A DNA stretch of 64,000 bases from an uncultured Dehalococcoidia bacterium (GTDB lineage Bacteria; Chloroflexota; Dehalococcoidia; Lucifugimonadales; UBA1123), in contig CATOSI010000003.1 of NCBI GenBank assembly GCA_951812505.1, positions 930,001-994,000 on the forward strand, read 5' to 3'. A model generated the notes under the pieces. That model made no database searches. It was not told the DNA's origin and saw nothing but the letters and a program-made list of their open reading frames with translations. A program made the position numbers and the translations under genes. Positions 34,606 to 43,352 of the stretch are shown here, piece by piece (within the stretch, counting starts at the first letter, position 1; each line of letters starts with the position of its first letter).

Positions 34606-35096
34606 TGGCATCGAAAAAACACGTTATTATCTACACGGATGGGGCCTGTACCGGCAATCCAGGTCCGGGCGGATACGGCGTGGTGCTGATTTACGGCGAG
34701 CATCGACGCGAGCTTAGCGGTGGCTATCGCCGCACCACCAACAACCGCATGGAACTAATGGGGCCGATCAAGGGCCTCGAAGCCCTAAAACAAAGCTGTC
34801 GAGTGACGTTGCACAGCGACTCACAGTACGTTGTGGAGGGCATCGAAAAGGGTTGGGCCAAGCGATGGCGATGTAACGGTTGGATGCGTAACAAGCGGGA
34901 ACAGGCGATCAATCCCGACCTATGGGGAAAGCTTCTCGAACTTTGTGAGACTCACGAGGTCCAGTTTCAATGGGTGCGGGGACACGCGGGGGACGTTGAG
35001 AACGAACGATGCGATCAACTAGCGGTGAAGGCGGCCCACGCAAACGACACCGGGGTGGATGAGGGCTACGAAACGCCAGAGCGGCCGCGGTTGTAG
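34605..35096 (+). CDS. rnhA: Ribonuclease HI
   Basis: A 163-residue RNase HI with all active-site residues: Asp12 in IYTDGACTGNPGPGGYG, Glu50 in NNRMEL, Asp72 in LHSDSQYV, His127 in VRGHAGD and Asp137 in NERCDQLA. It cuts the RNA strand of RNA-DNA hybrids. The gene shares one base with the end of the TIR-like gene, which is an unusual partner; the setting is a defence island with Septu directly downstream (86-base gap). This suggests an accessory rather than housekeeping role, but a second chromosomal rnhA cannot be excluded. Confidence 0.9.
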   Translation: MASKKHVIIYTDGACTGNPGPGGYGVVLIYGEHRRELSGGYRRTTNNRMELMGPIKGLEALKQSCRVTLHSDSQYVVEGIEKGWAKRWRCNGWMRNKREQAINPDLWGKLLELCETHEVQFQWVRGHAGDVENERCDQLAVKAAHANDTGVDEGYETPERPRL

Positions 35097-35181
35097 AAGT
35101 ATGGATATAATAAGGCTAAGTGCCGGCTACGCTTCATAAACTTCCTCATCTATTCCAAAATCTTAGGGAAGGCAGCCTCTT

Positions 35182-36552
35182 GTGCCAATAACCAGCCTAT
35201 CTTTCACCGACGCAGGGCCATTCGACGAAGTCCGCCTAGACTTCGACAGTAAAGTGAATGTACTTACCGGCCCGAACAACTCAGGCAAGTCTACTGTTCT
35301 GTGGGTTCTAGGGGAACTGCTGGTCTATCCGTTCACAATGCCAAGTAAATTACTGAAGTCAGATAACCCCACCTGGGAACTAAGTTACACGTCATCGACA
35401 AACGGGCTTCAGACTATAAGAGGCGATTTGCCCGCCGAGGTTTCTACATTCCTACAGCCATATAGAGAAATAGGCTTTACCTGCTACGTCCCAGCACAGC
35501 GTCAAAGTACTACCTTTCGGTCTTCAGGGCCTACGGTTACCTCAAATATCGAGGCTGTTCTTGATGAAAGGATGAGGATAATTCGGCAAGAGCGACCTCA
35601 GATGTTCCGAGAAACAGGGGAGGACGCTCTCCGTGAGATGCAACGCAATTTTATGCTGTCAGAAGAGCGGTCACCGGAACTAGCGAAGCGAAGAAATTTG
35701 ATGCTGTCCGGAGCGTCCCTCGTCAGCGACGCAGTCATGAAGCAAAGGATAGTCGACCTAGATTATGCGACTTATAGGAATGAGAAGCCAGGCGGAAGAG
35801 ACATAATAGCTAGTATTGCATCGATAGCTTCGGAGATTACCGAAGGTTTTCCCGTTAGATTCATAAGAGTGTCTGAGGACAATGATGGCTTATTTCCCCT
35901 GTTTGATACCCCTGATGGTGAAGTACCTCTGGATGTCCTGAGCCAAGGCACTCAGTCCATCTTCCAATATCTTGCTCGGTTCCTAATAGGGTGTGCCGAG
36001 TATTATGATTTTCCGTCGAACCTCGAAGATATGCGAGGCGTTCTGATAATAGATGAGATTGACGCTCACCTCCACCCAACTTGGCAGAGGCGCATCATTC
36101 CTGTACTCACAAAACGCTTTCCAAATTTTCAGATATTCTGCTCAACTCATTCTCCTCTGATGTTAGCGGGCCTTAAGCCAGGACAGGTACATTTGCTCCG
36201 TAGAGGTGCGAATGGGAAATGTACTGTTTCCCAGAATGAATCAGACATTTCTGGTTGGACTGCGGATGAAGTATTGCGCCAATTCATGGAAGTTCCAAAT
36301 CCTACCGATTGGGAAACCGCTAATCGAGTTAGGTCTCTGCAAGAATTGATGCGTCAGGGAACGCTATCTGCGGAGCAGCAAGAACAATTGGAAGAGCTCC
36401 AGAGAATCGTACGTGAAGACCTGCTTCGTGGCCCAAGATCTGCGCATGTCAAGGAATTTGCCGAAGAACTTCGGCGAGTAAGAGAAAGACGAGCAAAGAA
36501 AAATCCCAATCCCCAGCCGTCAGAAGGTAAGAATGACGGAGAGGCTGTTTAA
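35182..36552 (+). CDS. ptuA: Septu ATPase PtuA
   Basis: A 456-residue AAA/ABC-type ATPase of the SMC-like class. Walker A GPNNSGKST is at 30-38, the signature-like SQGTQSIFQ near 254-262, Walker B VLIIDEIDAHLHPTW near 286-300, and the switch histidine in FCSTHSPLML. The C-terminal region (about 370-456) is charged and probably coiled coil. It starts at GTG 35182. The downstream HNH gene follows after eight bases; this order and pairing define the two-gene Septu anti-phage system, in which PtuA ATPase oligomers recruit the PtuB nuclease. Confidence 0.83.
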   Translation: MPITSLSFTDAGPFDEVRLDFDSKVNVLTGPNNSGKSTVLWVLGELLVYPFTMPSKLLKSDNPTWELSYTSSTNGLQTIRGDLPAEVSTFLQPYREIGFTCYVPAQRQSTTFRSSGPTVTSNIEAVLDERMRIIRQERPQMFRETGEDALREMQRNFMLSEERSPELAKRRNLMLSGASLVSDAVMKQRIVDLDYATYRNEKPGGRDIIASIASIASEITEGFPVRFIRVSEDNDGLFPLFDTPDGEVPLDVLSQGTQSIFQYLARFLIGCAEYYDFPSNLEDMRGVLIIDEIDAHLHPTWQRRIIPVLTKRFPNFQIFCSTHSPLMLAGLKPGQVHLLRRGANGKCTVSQNESDISGWTADEVLRQFMEVPNPTDWETANRVRSLQELMRQGTLSAEQQEQLEELQRIVREDLLRGPRSAHVKEFAEELRRVRERRAKKNPNPQPSEGKNDGEAV

Positions 36553-36560
36553 GAACACAC

Positions 36561-37235
36561 ATGCATTGGATTGACCGAGGTCCTGAACCTGAGGGCTTAC
36601 AAGCTATACGAGCTAGATACACACCACGTTGGGTTGATTTCTATCGACATAACGTCGGCACCAAACCATGGGACTCTTATTGGACTCGCTTCTATGAGGA
36701 TCTGAGACATGTATTTGGTGGTCTCTGCGCTTACTGTGAGAGAAAGTTAAAAGGAGAGGTAGATCATTTTCGTCCAAAGACTGCATTTCCACAGCTAGTC
36801 TATTTTTGGTCAAACTGGCTGTTTGCCTGCCACGAATGTAACAGTGCGAAGAGTTCTTGCTGGCCTCCCGATGGTTATGTGGATCCATGTGCGACCTCGC
36901 AGATAGAGCGACCGGAGCACTATTTCATGTTTAAGCCTCCGTTATGGCACATCGCCCCCAAAGCCGAACTGAGTCCCCGCATGCAACAGAAGGCCCAGAA
37001 AATGATTGATGATCTAAGGCTTAACGAATGGCAACATTTGGAGGTACGAGTAGAAAGAATTGAGATGATCTCTAGTTTGTTGCCCGACGATTTAGATAAC
37101 TTGACAGACGACGAGCAGGCTGAACTTGAACACTTCTCATCATATGAGGTCCAACTCTCAGGCGTTGTAAGGAGTTGGCTATACGAACGTGGTTACCCAA
37201 TAGGCGACGTATCAATGCAAATTGGCGTAGAGTAG
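36561..37235 (+). CDS. ptuB: Septu HNH nuclease PtuB
   Basis: A 224-residue protein with an HNH fold: GGLCAYCERKLKGEVDHFRPK (Cys56, Cys59, Asp68-His69), then FWSNWLFACHECNSAKSS (Cys90, Cys93, Asn94, Lys97). The two CxxC pairs hold the structural zinc, and DH...N is the catalytic set. PtuB-type HNH proteins cleave DNA when released by the partner ATPase. It lies directly after ptuA and ends just before an IS21-type remnant. Confidence 0.85.
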   Translation: MHWIDRGPEPEGLQAIRARYTPRWVDFYRHNVGTKPWDSYWTRFYEDLRHVFGGLCAYCERKLKGEVDHFRPKTAFPQLVYFWSNWLFACHECNSAKSSCWPPDGYVDPCATSQIERPEHYFMFKPPLWHIAPKAELSPRMQQKAQKMIDDLRLNEWQHLEVRVERIEMISSLLPDDLDNLTDDEQAELEHFSSYEVQLSGVVRSWLYERGYPIGDVSMQIGVE

Positions 37236-37242
37236 GATCCCG

Positions 37243-37917
37243 GCTGATACGCGACAATAACTTTTGCCGGCCTGTTGCCTCATTGGAGAACGTTACCGAG
37301 ACTTTTCAGCCTTTAGTTGTCGCTCATGGTGTGATGTCACTCAGGTCAACCTCATCCATTTCACTCTGTTCGGCAGAAGCATACACCAACTGCTTCGCCA
37401 CGACGATTCGCCACTGGCGTACCCTGCGCTGAAGCGTTCGTCGCTGACGCCTGCTGTAGCGGTTGGGATAGCGCGCCATCAGCCGGTCAAGCAGCTCGGC
37501 AGCCTTCGCATCCGGATGCTGCTGAAGCCAGTCCAATATCTCGCACCACACTCCCTCGAAGGGATCAGGCCGTGTGCGTTGCCCGCGGCGTGTTTTCTTC
37601 TTCGGCGCGTGCGTAGGACGAACCTCACCCTGACGCCATAGCTCAGGAAGACTGCTCAGGAAGCGCTCCAGACTCTCACTTTGTGGCACGCTCGCCGAGT
37701 CGGTTGCGTTGATGGTGGCAAGCGCCGACTGCGCCTCCCGTATAGTGTGCAGCAACGATACCGGATCATGCTCAGCCCGACTGTCTCGCAGCATCGACTT
37801 GATCTCCTCGCTCACGTCGTCTCGCCACAGCAGGCGGTCGCAGGGTGTGGCAGGCGTGCCGTATCTGTCAAGGGTGTCGAGCTGCCTGCCTGGTACATTA
37901 TTACTCCGCCGTTTACA
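37243..37917 (-). mobile_element. Internally deleted IS21-like remnant
   Basis: One edge (37243-37271) contains GACAATAACTTTTGCCGG, an IS21-end-like motif found inverted at 58549-58577 with one mismatch. The other edge (37895-37917) is the 23-bp end also seen at 16412. Between them only the N-terminal part of an IstA-like protein is coded. The 675-bp unit could be a non-autonomous derivative. Confidence 0.5.
37324..37815 (-). pseudogene. IstA-like transposase, N-terminal remnant
   Basis: A 163-codon frame (GTG start) whose middle RTRPDPFEGVWCEILDWLQ and RRQRRTLQRRVRQWR parallel SRPDPFADVWESDVVPLL and LRTLQRRMRDYR of the intact IstA at 41 kb. It covers only the DNA-binding N-terminus; the DDE catalytic core is absent. 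After VRQWRIV the tail is unrelated. Confidence 0.65.
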
Positions 37918-38001
37918 CCGTATCTCTTCTTTACACTTCCGCCCTCTCGACTCCGTTCCAGTAGCTGGAACGAGGGCTGGAAGTGGACGCTCCTATTGAT
38001 G

Positions 38002-39078
38002 TCAAGCGGTTTTTTCGATTAGCTGGGCAGGCTTCCGGATGATCGAGTAGACTTCTCGAGCGACGTAACGTTTGAGGCAGCGGATGATCTCGATCTTGCT
38101 CATTCCTTCTTCGGTTCGTCGTTGCATATACTCCTGGGTCCGCGGATCGTGACGCAATCTCACCAAAACGATGCGATAGAGCGCCGCGTTAGCCTGGCGA
38201 TCGCCACCGCGATTGAGACGATGACGGTTAGTCTTGCCGGATGAAGCAGGTATTGGATTGACTCCGCACAGGGAAGCAAAGGAAGCCTCAGAGCGGAGAC
38301 GGTCAGGGTTACTCCCTGCAGCGATCAGGAGGGACGAAGCGGTATCAGGGCCTATACCGAAGGCGTTAACCAGGGCGGGCGCTGCCGCTCTGGTGAGTCG
38401 CTCCAATTCGGTCTCCAACTCTTGAACCTCTTCATTGAGTTGACAATGTCGGCAAGCAAGCGATCGAAGTGTGTACTTCGCGGCCGCCTTGGGGCCGTCC
38501 AGACGACCAGGACGGAAGCTCTTACACCGTGTGACGAGGGCGATGGTAGTTAGACCTTGGAGTGTTTCGCGAAGCTCGGCCGGAGCTGTGACGACAAGAG
38601 CCTTCATCTGGTTAACGGCCTGGGTGCGAGCCTTTATAGCAGAGACCTTTGCGCTCTTGAGCATACGGATCATCTCGACTTCGCCCTCGCCAGACTTGGG
38701 GGTCGCGGCGGCGACACCGGCAAGCACTGAGCGCGCTGCCATCTCGGCGTCAGTGGGGTCACTCTTCCCTTTTCGATAGTGGACAGACCGGTCCGGCCTG
38801 TTGACCTCGACGACCGCATGGCTCCTGTCGGTCAGGAAGCGTGCGAGCCCTGCACCGTAAGAACCGGTGCCTTCTATGCCGAACGCGTGAATCTGTCCCA
38901 AGCTGCGGGACCACCTCTCGAGCTCCTCGTACCCGCAGACGGCGACGAGCACCTGCTTCTCGCCAAGCCGGACACCTCGCCCGTCAATGGCCACCGCCAC
39001 ATGCTGCTCTTTGTGAGTGTCGACTCCGATGATTACCTGAACGGTACGATTGCTGATGCGACTGACTGTTCCTGGCAT
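38002..39078 (-). CDS. IS110-family transposase, copy A
   Basis: A 358-residue DEDD transposase. The RuvC-like N-domain has VIIGVDTHKEQHVAV (first Asp), FGIEGTGSYGAGL (Glu) and KSDPTDAEMAA (Asp pair). The C-terminal Tnp domain has the helix-hairpin-helix FGIGPDTASSLL and the serine motif PASSGKTNRHRLNRGGDRQAN. ATG 39078 is chosen for the GGGGAGGCAGAG ribosome site; this gives the same length as copy B. Family members recombine through a bridge RNA. Confidence 0.92.
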   Translation of the reverse strand: MPGTVSRISNRTVQVIIGVDTHKEQHVAVAIDGRGVRLGEKQVLVAVCGYEELERWSRSLGQIHAFGIEGTGSYGAGLARFLTDRSHAVVEVNRPDRSVHYRKGKSDPTDAEMAARSVLAGVAAATPKSGEGEVEMIRMLKSAKVSAIKARTQAVNQMKALVVTAPAELRETLQGLTTIALVTRCKSFRPGRLDGPKAAAKYTLRSLACRHCQLNEEVQELETELERLTRAAAPALVNAFGIGPDTASSLLIAAGSNPDRLRSEASFASLCGVNPIPASSGKTNRHRLNRGGDRQANAALYRIVLVRLRHDPRTQEYMQRRTEEGMSKIEIIRCLKRYVAREVYSIIRKPAQLIEKTA

Positions 39079-39222
39079 CTCTGCCTCCCCTGGAGTATGA
39101 CTCACGGGCTTGAGTGAGCGGACAAAACTGCGATGGGACTTGATGACACGCTCCTATAAGGTCACTAACTCACCGAAGCCTCTGACACTTTATGGGCCAC
39201 CCCGGGAACAGATCGACAGATC
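39079..39222 (-). ncRNA. Candidate bridge RNA region of IS110 copy A
   Basis: About 140 non-coding bases upstream of the transposase are conserved in copy B: both have GATCTGTCG, TGGCCC, GAGGCTT, GGTGAG, AGTGAC and ATAGGAGCG in order, then CAAGTCCCATCGCAGTT. The ATAGGAGC inside matches the sequence at the right end of the element, as expected for a donor-binding loop. The exact RNA ends are not known. Confidence 0.45.
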
Positions 39223-39409
39223 CATTCGAGGACATCTGGGCCAGTTGACGCGTGAGTCAGATCCAGTCCCGGAGGGCCCGTAAGGTATCATCGCAGTTGA
39301 CGCGGTACACCGGCTTTACGCGGCCTTCAAACCCTTTCTTCCGCACCCTGCTAGTGGTCCATTATCCGCCCGCCCTTCATACTCAATGGAACACAATAGG
39401 AGTTACAAC

Positions 39410-40939
39410 ATGCCGAATACAAAAGGTGAAGCCATCAGAATATGCCATGAATGTATCAGCAACCAATATCTAACCAATATGGTGAGGGAGCAAGGCACAC
39501 TTGGTATGTGCAAGTACTGTGAGGACACGCGCGAATCCATTCTGCTATCGGACCTTTCGGAATGTATAGCCGTGGCATTAGAAGAGCACTTCGTACTAAC
39601 ACCCATCGGTCCAGAAACACCAGAAGAATATCTCACATGGGCAATCCGTGGAACTTGGTCCCCAAGGGGTGAACCCGTGGAAGATGTGATTGCTAATATG
39701 GCAGGCCTCGACGAATCAGCCGTTGGCGACGTGATAGGTGAACTGTCTGCCGGATTTGATACCTATCGGGCGGTTAAGGAGGGAGGAAGGCACCCTTACG
39801 ACTCACAGGCGCTTTACGAGGAACGAGAACTCGATACTTCCGCGTACCATTCCAACTGGGAGGAGTTTCGTAGGGAGATAGGCTCTCGCGCTAGATTCTT
39901 TAACAGCACCGCTGAAAAGATACTGTCCAGCATTCTTGGAGACCTTGAGATTTACATGGCACCTGACGGGAATTCTGTGGTCCGTAAGGTTGATCCTAAG
40001 GCCGAAGACTACTTTGTCTGGCGTGCACGAGTAGCGCACTATCCAGAAGATGTAGAAAAGATACTGGAATCTCCTGCCGAAGAGATTGGACCGCCGCCAG
40101 CGAACTTGGCAGCGGCTGGTCGGATGAACGCTCAGGGCATACCTGTGTTTTATGGCGCTGTCGACTTATCCACCTGTGTCGCCGAAATCCGTGCACCTGT
40201 AGGTAGCTTTGTGGTTGCGGCAAAGTTCAAGCTCTCACGACCGGTGCGACTGCTCGATCTGAATGCTCTTGAGAACGCTTATGCCGATGTCAGTCACTTT
40301 ACTCCAGAGAGCTCTAGCCATCAAAGCCGGGCCGCTTTTCTAAGGTGGCTGGCCAATGCAATTAGTAGACCAGTGACACCCTTGGACGAGACATCTGAAT
40401 ACCTACCTACCCAAGCTCTAGCCGAGTATCTCGCGACTAGGCCGTGCTCGAACCTGGATGGAATCATCTATCGATCATCACAAGTTGGCGGCACTGGTAG
40501 CAATCTGGTGCTATTCAACCACGCCAGTGAGGTAACTCCTTACGAGGTGCCTCCTGGCACAGACGTGAAAGTACAATTCTACCAGGACCCACGAGATGAC
40601 GATGATATAGAGGGCGACGGCGAGGTTTTTGTCTATGAACTGGTGCCGCCCGAGGGTGAGCAACAATCATCGGATACGGAAATGACGTCAGAAACAGGCA
40701 CGTTTCGCATCAATGGCAAGATCGTACCCTTTGAGTATCACGATGAGAAGCAATATGCATCAGAATCACACAGGGAACCGACACTTCAGATAGATATAGA
40801 CAGCATCGCCGTCATGGAAATCACAGGAGTGAAGTATAACTACGACGAATTCCCCGTCATAAGGCATAGATCGACCAAGGAATCTGTACCCACATCAACT
40901 AAAGAAGACGAAGCACCTATCTCGGAGTCGCAGTTTTGA
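39410..40939 (+). CDS. RES-domain protein with HEPN/RES N-terminal region
   Basis: A 509-residue protein. The N-terminus has two CxxC pairs (Cys12, Cys15, Cys34, Cys37: ICHECI and MCKYCED) as in the HEPN/RES N-terminal domain. From about 205 the RES domain appears: YFVWRARVA, then PPPANLAAAGRMNAQGIPVFYGAVD, then CVAEIRAPVG and RLLDLNALEN, with the Arg, Tyr and Glu typical of RES NAD-consuming toxins. No Xre-type antitoxin is adjacent, and the C-terminal 100 residues are acidic. The ATG follows AGGAGTTACAAC; an upstream in-frame ATG lacks a ribosome site. It lies between IS110 and IS21 elements, so it is probably mobile cargo or a defence effector. Confidence 0.78.
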   Translation: MPNTKGEAIRICHECISNQYLTNMVREQGTLGMCKYCEDTRESILLSDLSECIAVALEEHFVLTPIGPETPEEYLTWAIRGTWSPRGEPVEDVIANMAGLDESAVGDVIGELSAGFDTYRAVKEGGRHPYDSQALYEERELDTSAYHSNWEEFRREIGSRARFFNSTAEKILSSILGDLEIYMAPDGNSVVRKVDPKAEDYFVWRARVAHYPEDVEKILESPAEEIGPPPANLAAAGRMNAQGIPVFYGAVDLSTCVAEIRAPVGSFVVAAKFKLSRPVRLLDLNALENAYADVSHFTPESSSHQSRAAFLRWLANAISRPVTPLDETSEYLPTQALAEYLATRPCSNLDGIIYRSSQVGGTGSNLVLFNHASEVTPYEVPPGTDVKVQFYQDPRDDDDIEGDGEVFVYELVPPEGEQQSSDTEMTSETGTFRINGKIVPFEYHDEKQYASESHREPTLQIDIDSIAVMEITGVKYNYDEFPVIRHRSTKESVPTSTKEDEAPISESQF

Positions 40940-41042
40940 TGCTTGTAAATTACTGCTGAACAGCGACAATCATTCTTGCCGGTGACGACAACGATTTTTG
41001 CCGGTCAGTAGATACGATGGTCTGGTACCAGGAGGTGCCAGA

Positions 41043-42530
41043 TTGATCACGGATCAACAGGTAGTTCTACTGAGGCAGAAGATTATGGAAGGCAAGACAC
41101 AGAAGGCAGCGGCGGCGTCAGCCGCCATGAGTGAGAGATCGGCAAGGGACTGGCAGTTGGGAGAGTTACCGTCGGATAGGAAGAAGGCAAGACGGAGGTG
41201 GAGAAGCAGACCGGACCCGTTTGCAGATGTGTGGGAGAGCGATGTCGTACCGCTGCTGCGGACAGACCCCGACGGTGACCTGAGTGCAACAACCATTCTG
41301 GAGTGGCTCGACGAGCGACACCCGGACAGGTTCGGCGGATCGCAACTGAGGACGCTGCAGAGGCGCATGAGAGACTACAGAGCCCTTCATGGGCCGGACA
41401 AGGAGGTGTACTTCCAGCAGGACCATCCGCCCGGTCGCGAGGCCCAGTTGGACTTCACCCACTGTTCGGAACTGGGAGTGACCATAGGTGGACAGCCGTT
41501 CAGGCATATGCTTTTCCACCTAGTACTGAGCCACTCGGGTTGGAGCTACGCGGAGGTGTGCTTTGGCGAGACGTTCGCGGCGCTGGTGAAGGGACTCCAG
41601 GGAGCGCTGTGGGATCTGGGCGGAGCGCCGAGGGTGGTGCGCACCGACAACCTGTCGGCGGCCACGCACGACCTGAAGAACAGCAGGGGTCGCGCGATCA
41701 ACGCCAGGTACGAGGCGGTGCTCGCGCATTACGGGGTGGAGCACACAAGGACCAACCCTCGCTCGTCTAATGAGAACGGTGTGGTCGAACAGGGACACCG
41801 TCGTCTCAAGAACAGGGTCCTCCAGGCGCTGATCCTGCGGGGCAGTCGCGACTTCGAGTCGGAGCGAGAGTACGTTGAGTTCATCAGACGGATCGTGGAC
41901 CGGCGTAACAGACTGGCCCGCTCGAAGCTGAAGAGAGAGCGGCGTCATCTGCTTCCGCTTCCCCCGGCGCCTGTGCCAGAGTACGTCAACTACAGCTGCA
42001 GGGTACGCAGGTGGAGCACGATCAGGGTGGCGAACCGGACATACTCGGTGCCGTCCCGACTGATAGGGATGGAGGTGAACGTAAGGCTGTACGCCGATCG
42101 CATCGAGGTGTACTACAAGGACCACCTGGTTGAGAGCATGGAGCGGATACACGGCGGGGGTGAGGCACAGATCGACTACCGCCATATCATAGCTTCACTG
42201 GTGCGCAAGCCTGGAGCATTCGCCAGGTACAGATTCAGGGAGCAAATGTTCCCAACCCATACGTTCAGACGAACCTATGATGCGCTGTGTGAGTGGAAGG
42301 GAGAGCGCGCCGACGTGGAGTACGTGCGCATCCTGCACCTGGCCGCGACAACCATGGAGTCGGAGGTGGACAGAGTACTCAGAAGACTTCTGGAGTCGGG
42401 GTTGAGCTTCGACTACGCGATGGTTCGTCAACTATCGGCTCCCGACCCGCCGCCGGTCCCAGACCTGAAGAGGGTCGGTGTCGTGGATCTGAGCGTATAC
42501 GACAGGCTGCTGGTGGGAGGTGTGCGATGA
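41043..42530 (+). CDS. istA: IS21-family transposase IstA
   Basis: A 495-residue transposase. An N-terminal helix-turn-helix region is followed by RSRPDPFADVW, and the rve catalytic core has GREAQLDFTHCSEL (Asp), VVRTDNLSA (Asp) and NGVVEQGHRRLK (Glu). The C-terminal beta region has VANRTYSVPSRLIG. TTG 41043 is preferred because AGGAGGTG lies six bases upstream. It overlaps istB at ATGA. Confidence 0.92.
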   Translation: MITDQQVVLLRQKIMEGKTQKAAAASAAMSERSARDWQLGELPSDRKKARRRWRSRPDPFADVWESDVVPLLRTDPDGDLSATTILEWLDERHPDRFGGSQLRTLQRRMRDYRALHGPDKEVYFQQDHPPGREAQLDFTHCSELGVTIGGQPFRHMLFHLVLSHSGWSYAEVCFGETFAALVKGLQGALWDLGGAPRVVRTDNLSAATHDLKNSRGRAINARYEAVLAHYGVEHTRTNPRSSNENGVVEQGHRRLKNRVLQALILRGSRDFESEREYVEFIRRIVDRRNRLARSKLKRERRHLLPLPPAPVPEYVNYSCRVRRWSTIRVANRTYSVPSRLIGMEVNVRLYADRIEVYYKDHLVESMERIHGGGEAQIDYRHIIASLVRKPGAFARYRFREQMFPTHTFRRTYDALCEWKGERADVEYVRILHLAATTMESEVDRVLRRLLESGLSFDYAMVRQLSAPDPPPVPDLKRVGVVDLSVYDRLLVGGVR

Positions 42531-43315
42531 TCGCGGACATGCATCCATCGATCGCGGTGGGAGACAGGATCAGACAGCTGTGCAGGGAGTTCAAGCTGCC
42601 GACGCTGGCTGCAGAGACCGTAACGAGGTTCGACGAGGCCGGACACGCCGATGCGCTTCCCACACTCGTTGAGGTCATGGAGCAGGAAGCGGAGGACCGT
42701 CGGATAAGGAGAGTGGACAGGCTGAGGAGGGCGTCCAAGCTGCCGGCGGGCAAGACCTGGGACACCTTCGAGCACGAGCGGACTCCGATCAAGCTCAGGC
42801 AGCAGCTCAACAGACTTGTCGAAGGGGACTTTGTGGATAGAGGAGTCAACGTGCTGGCGTTCGGTATGCCGGGCACCGGCAAGACCCACGCCGTATGCGC
42901 CATCGGACACCGGCTGGTGGAGTCGAGTCGTTCCGTGCTGTTCATCCCTGCATACCGTCTGGTGCAGGACATGCTCGCTGCCAAGCGAGACCTGGAACTG
43001 CCGCGGATGCTGCGCAAGCTGGACAACTTCGACTTGCTCATCATAGACGACCTGGGCTACCTGCCACAGGGGGCCGAGGAGTCGGAGGTGCTGTTCACAC
43101 TCATAGCCGAGCGCTACGAGCGACGTTCCTTGGGCATCACCTCAAACCTGGTCTTCAGTGAATGGGAGAAGGTGTTCGACAACCCCATGGCGACCGCGGC
43201 GGCCATAGACAGGATCGTTCACCACTCGGTCATACTGGAGTTTGACGTGCCGAGTTACAGGACCGGCGCGGCGCAGAGTAGTCGCACAGAGCAGGAGTCA
43301 GACCGGCAAGAATGA
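42527..43315 (+). CDS. istB: IS21 helper ATPase IstB
   Basis: A 262-residue DnaC-like AAA+ protein that selects target DNA and activates IstA. Walker A is GMPGTGKTH, Walker B LLIIDDLGYLP, and sensor 1 SLGITSNLVFSEW. The start ATG overlaps the istA stop (ATGA), the usual coupling in IS21 elements. Subterminal repeats of the element overlap its stop. Confidence 0.92.
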   Translation: MIADMHPSIAVGDRIRQLCREFKLPTLAAETVTRFDEAGHADALPTLVEVMEQEAEDRRIRRVDRLRRASKLPAGKTWDTFEHERTPIKLRQQLNRLVEGDFVDRGVNVLAFGMPGTGKTHAVCAIGHRLVESSRSVLFIPAYRLVQDMLAAKRDLELPRMLRKLDNFDLLIIDDLGYLPQGAEESEVLFTLIAERYERRSLGITSNLVFSEWEKVFDNPMATAAAIDRIVHHSVILEFDVPSYRTGAAQSSRTEQESDRQE

Positions 43316-43352
43316 TTGTCGCATAACCGGCAAGAATGGTTGACGTGTAACA

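Larger units (their letters stand above)
37987..39222 (-). mobile_element. IS110-family element, copy A
   Basis: Transposase gene plus a conserved non-coding 5' region. ACGCTCCTAT occurs at the element's 3' edge (37987-37996) and again in the 5' region (39148-39157). Similarity to copy B at 57 kb runs from that edge to at least 39222 (CGACAGATC). No inverted repeats, as usual for IS110. Confidence 0.75.
40944..43352 (+). mobile_element. IS21-family element
   Basis: A 2,409-bp element bounded by TGT...ACA. It has repeated subterminal motifs: GCGACAATCATTCTTGCCGG (40963) and GACGACAACGATTTTTGCCGG (40984) at the left, and inverted counterparts at 43302 and 43325. It carries istA and istB. The left end begins five bases after the RES gene stop; the right end interrupts an ISNCY transposase gene. 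No target duplication was seen. Confidence 0.85.

Noticed and set aside
42293..42526. N-terminal extension of IstB
   Set aside because: It overlaps istA and has no similarity to IstB; the coupled ATG at 42527 is the normal start.
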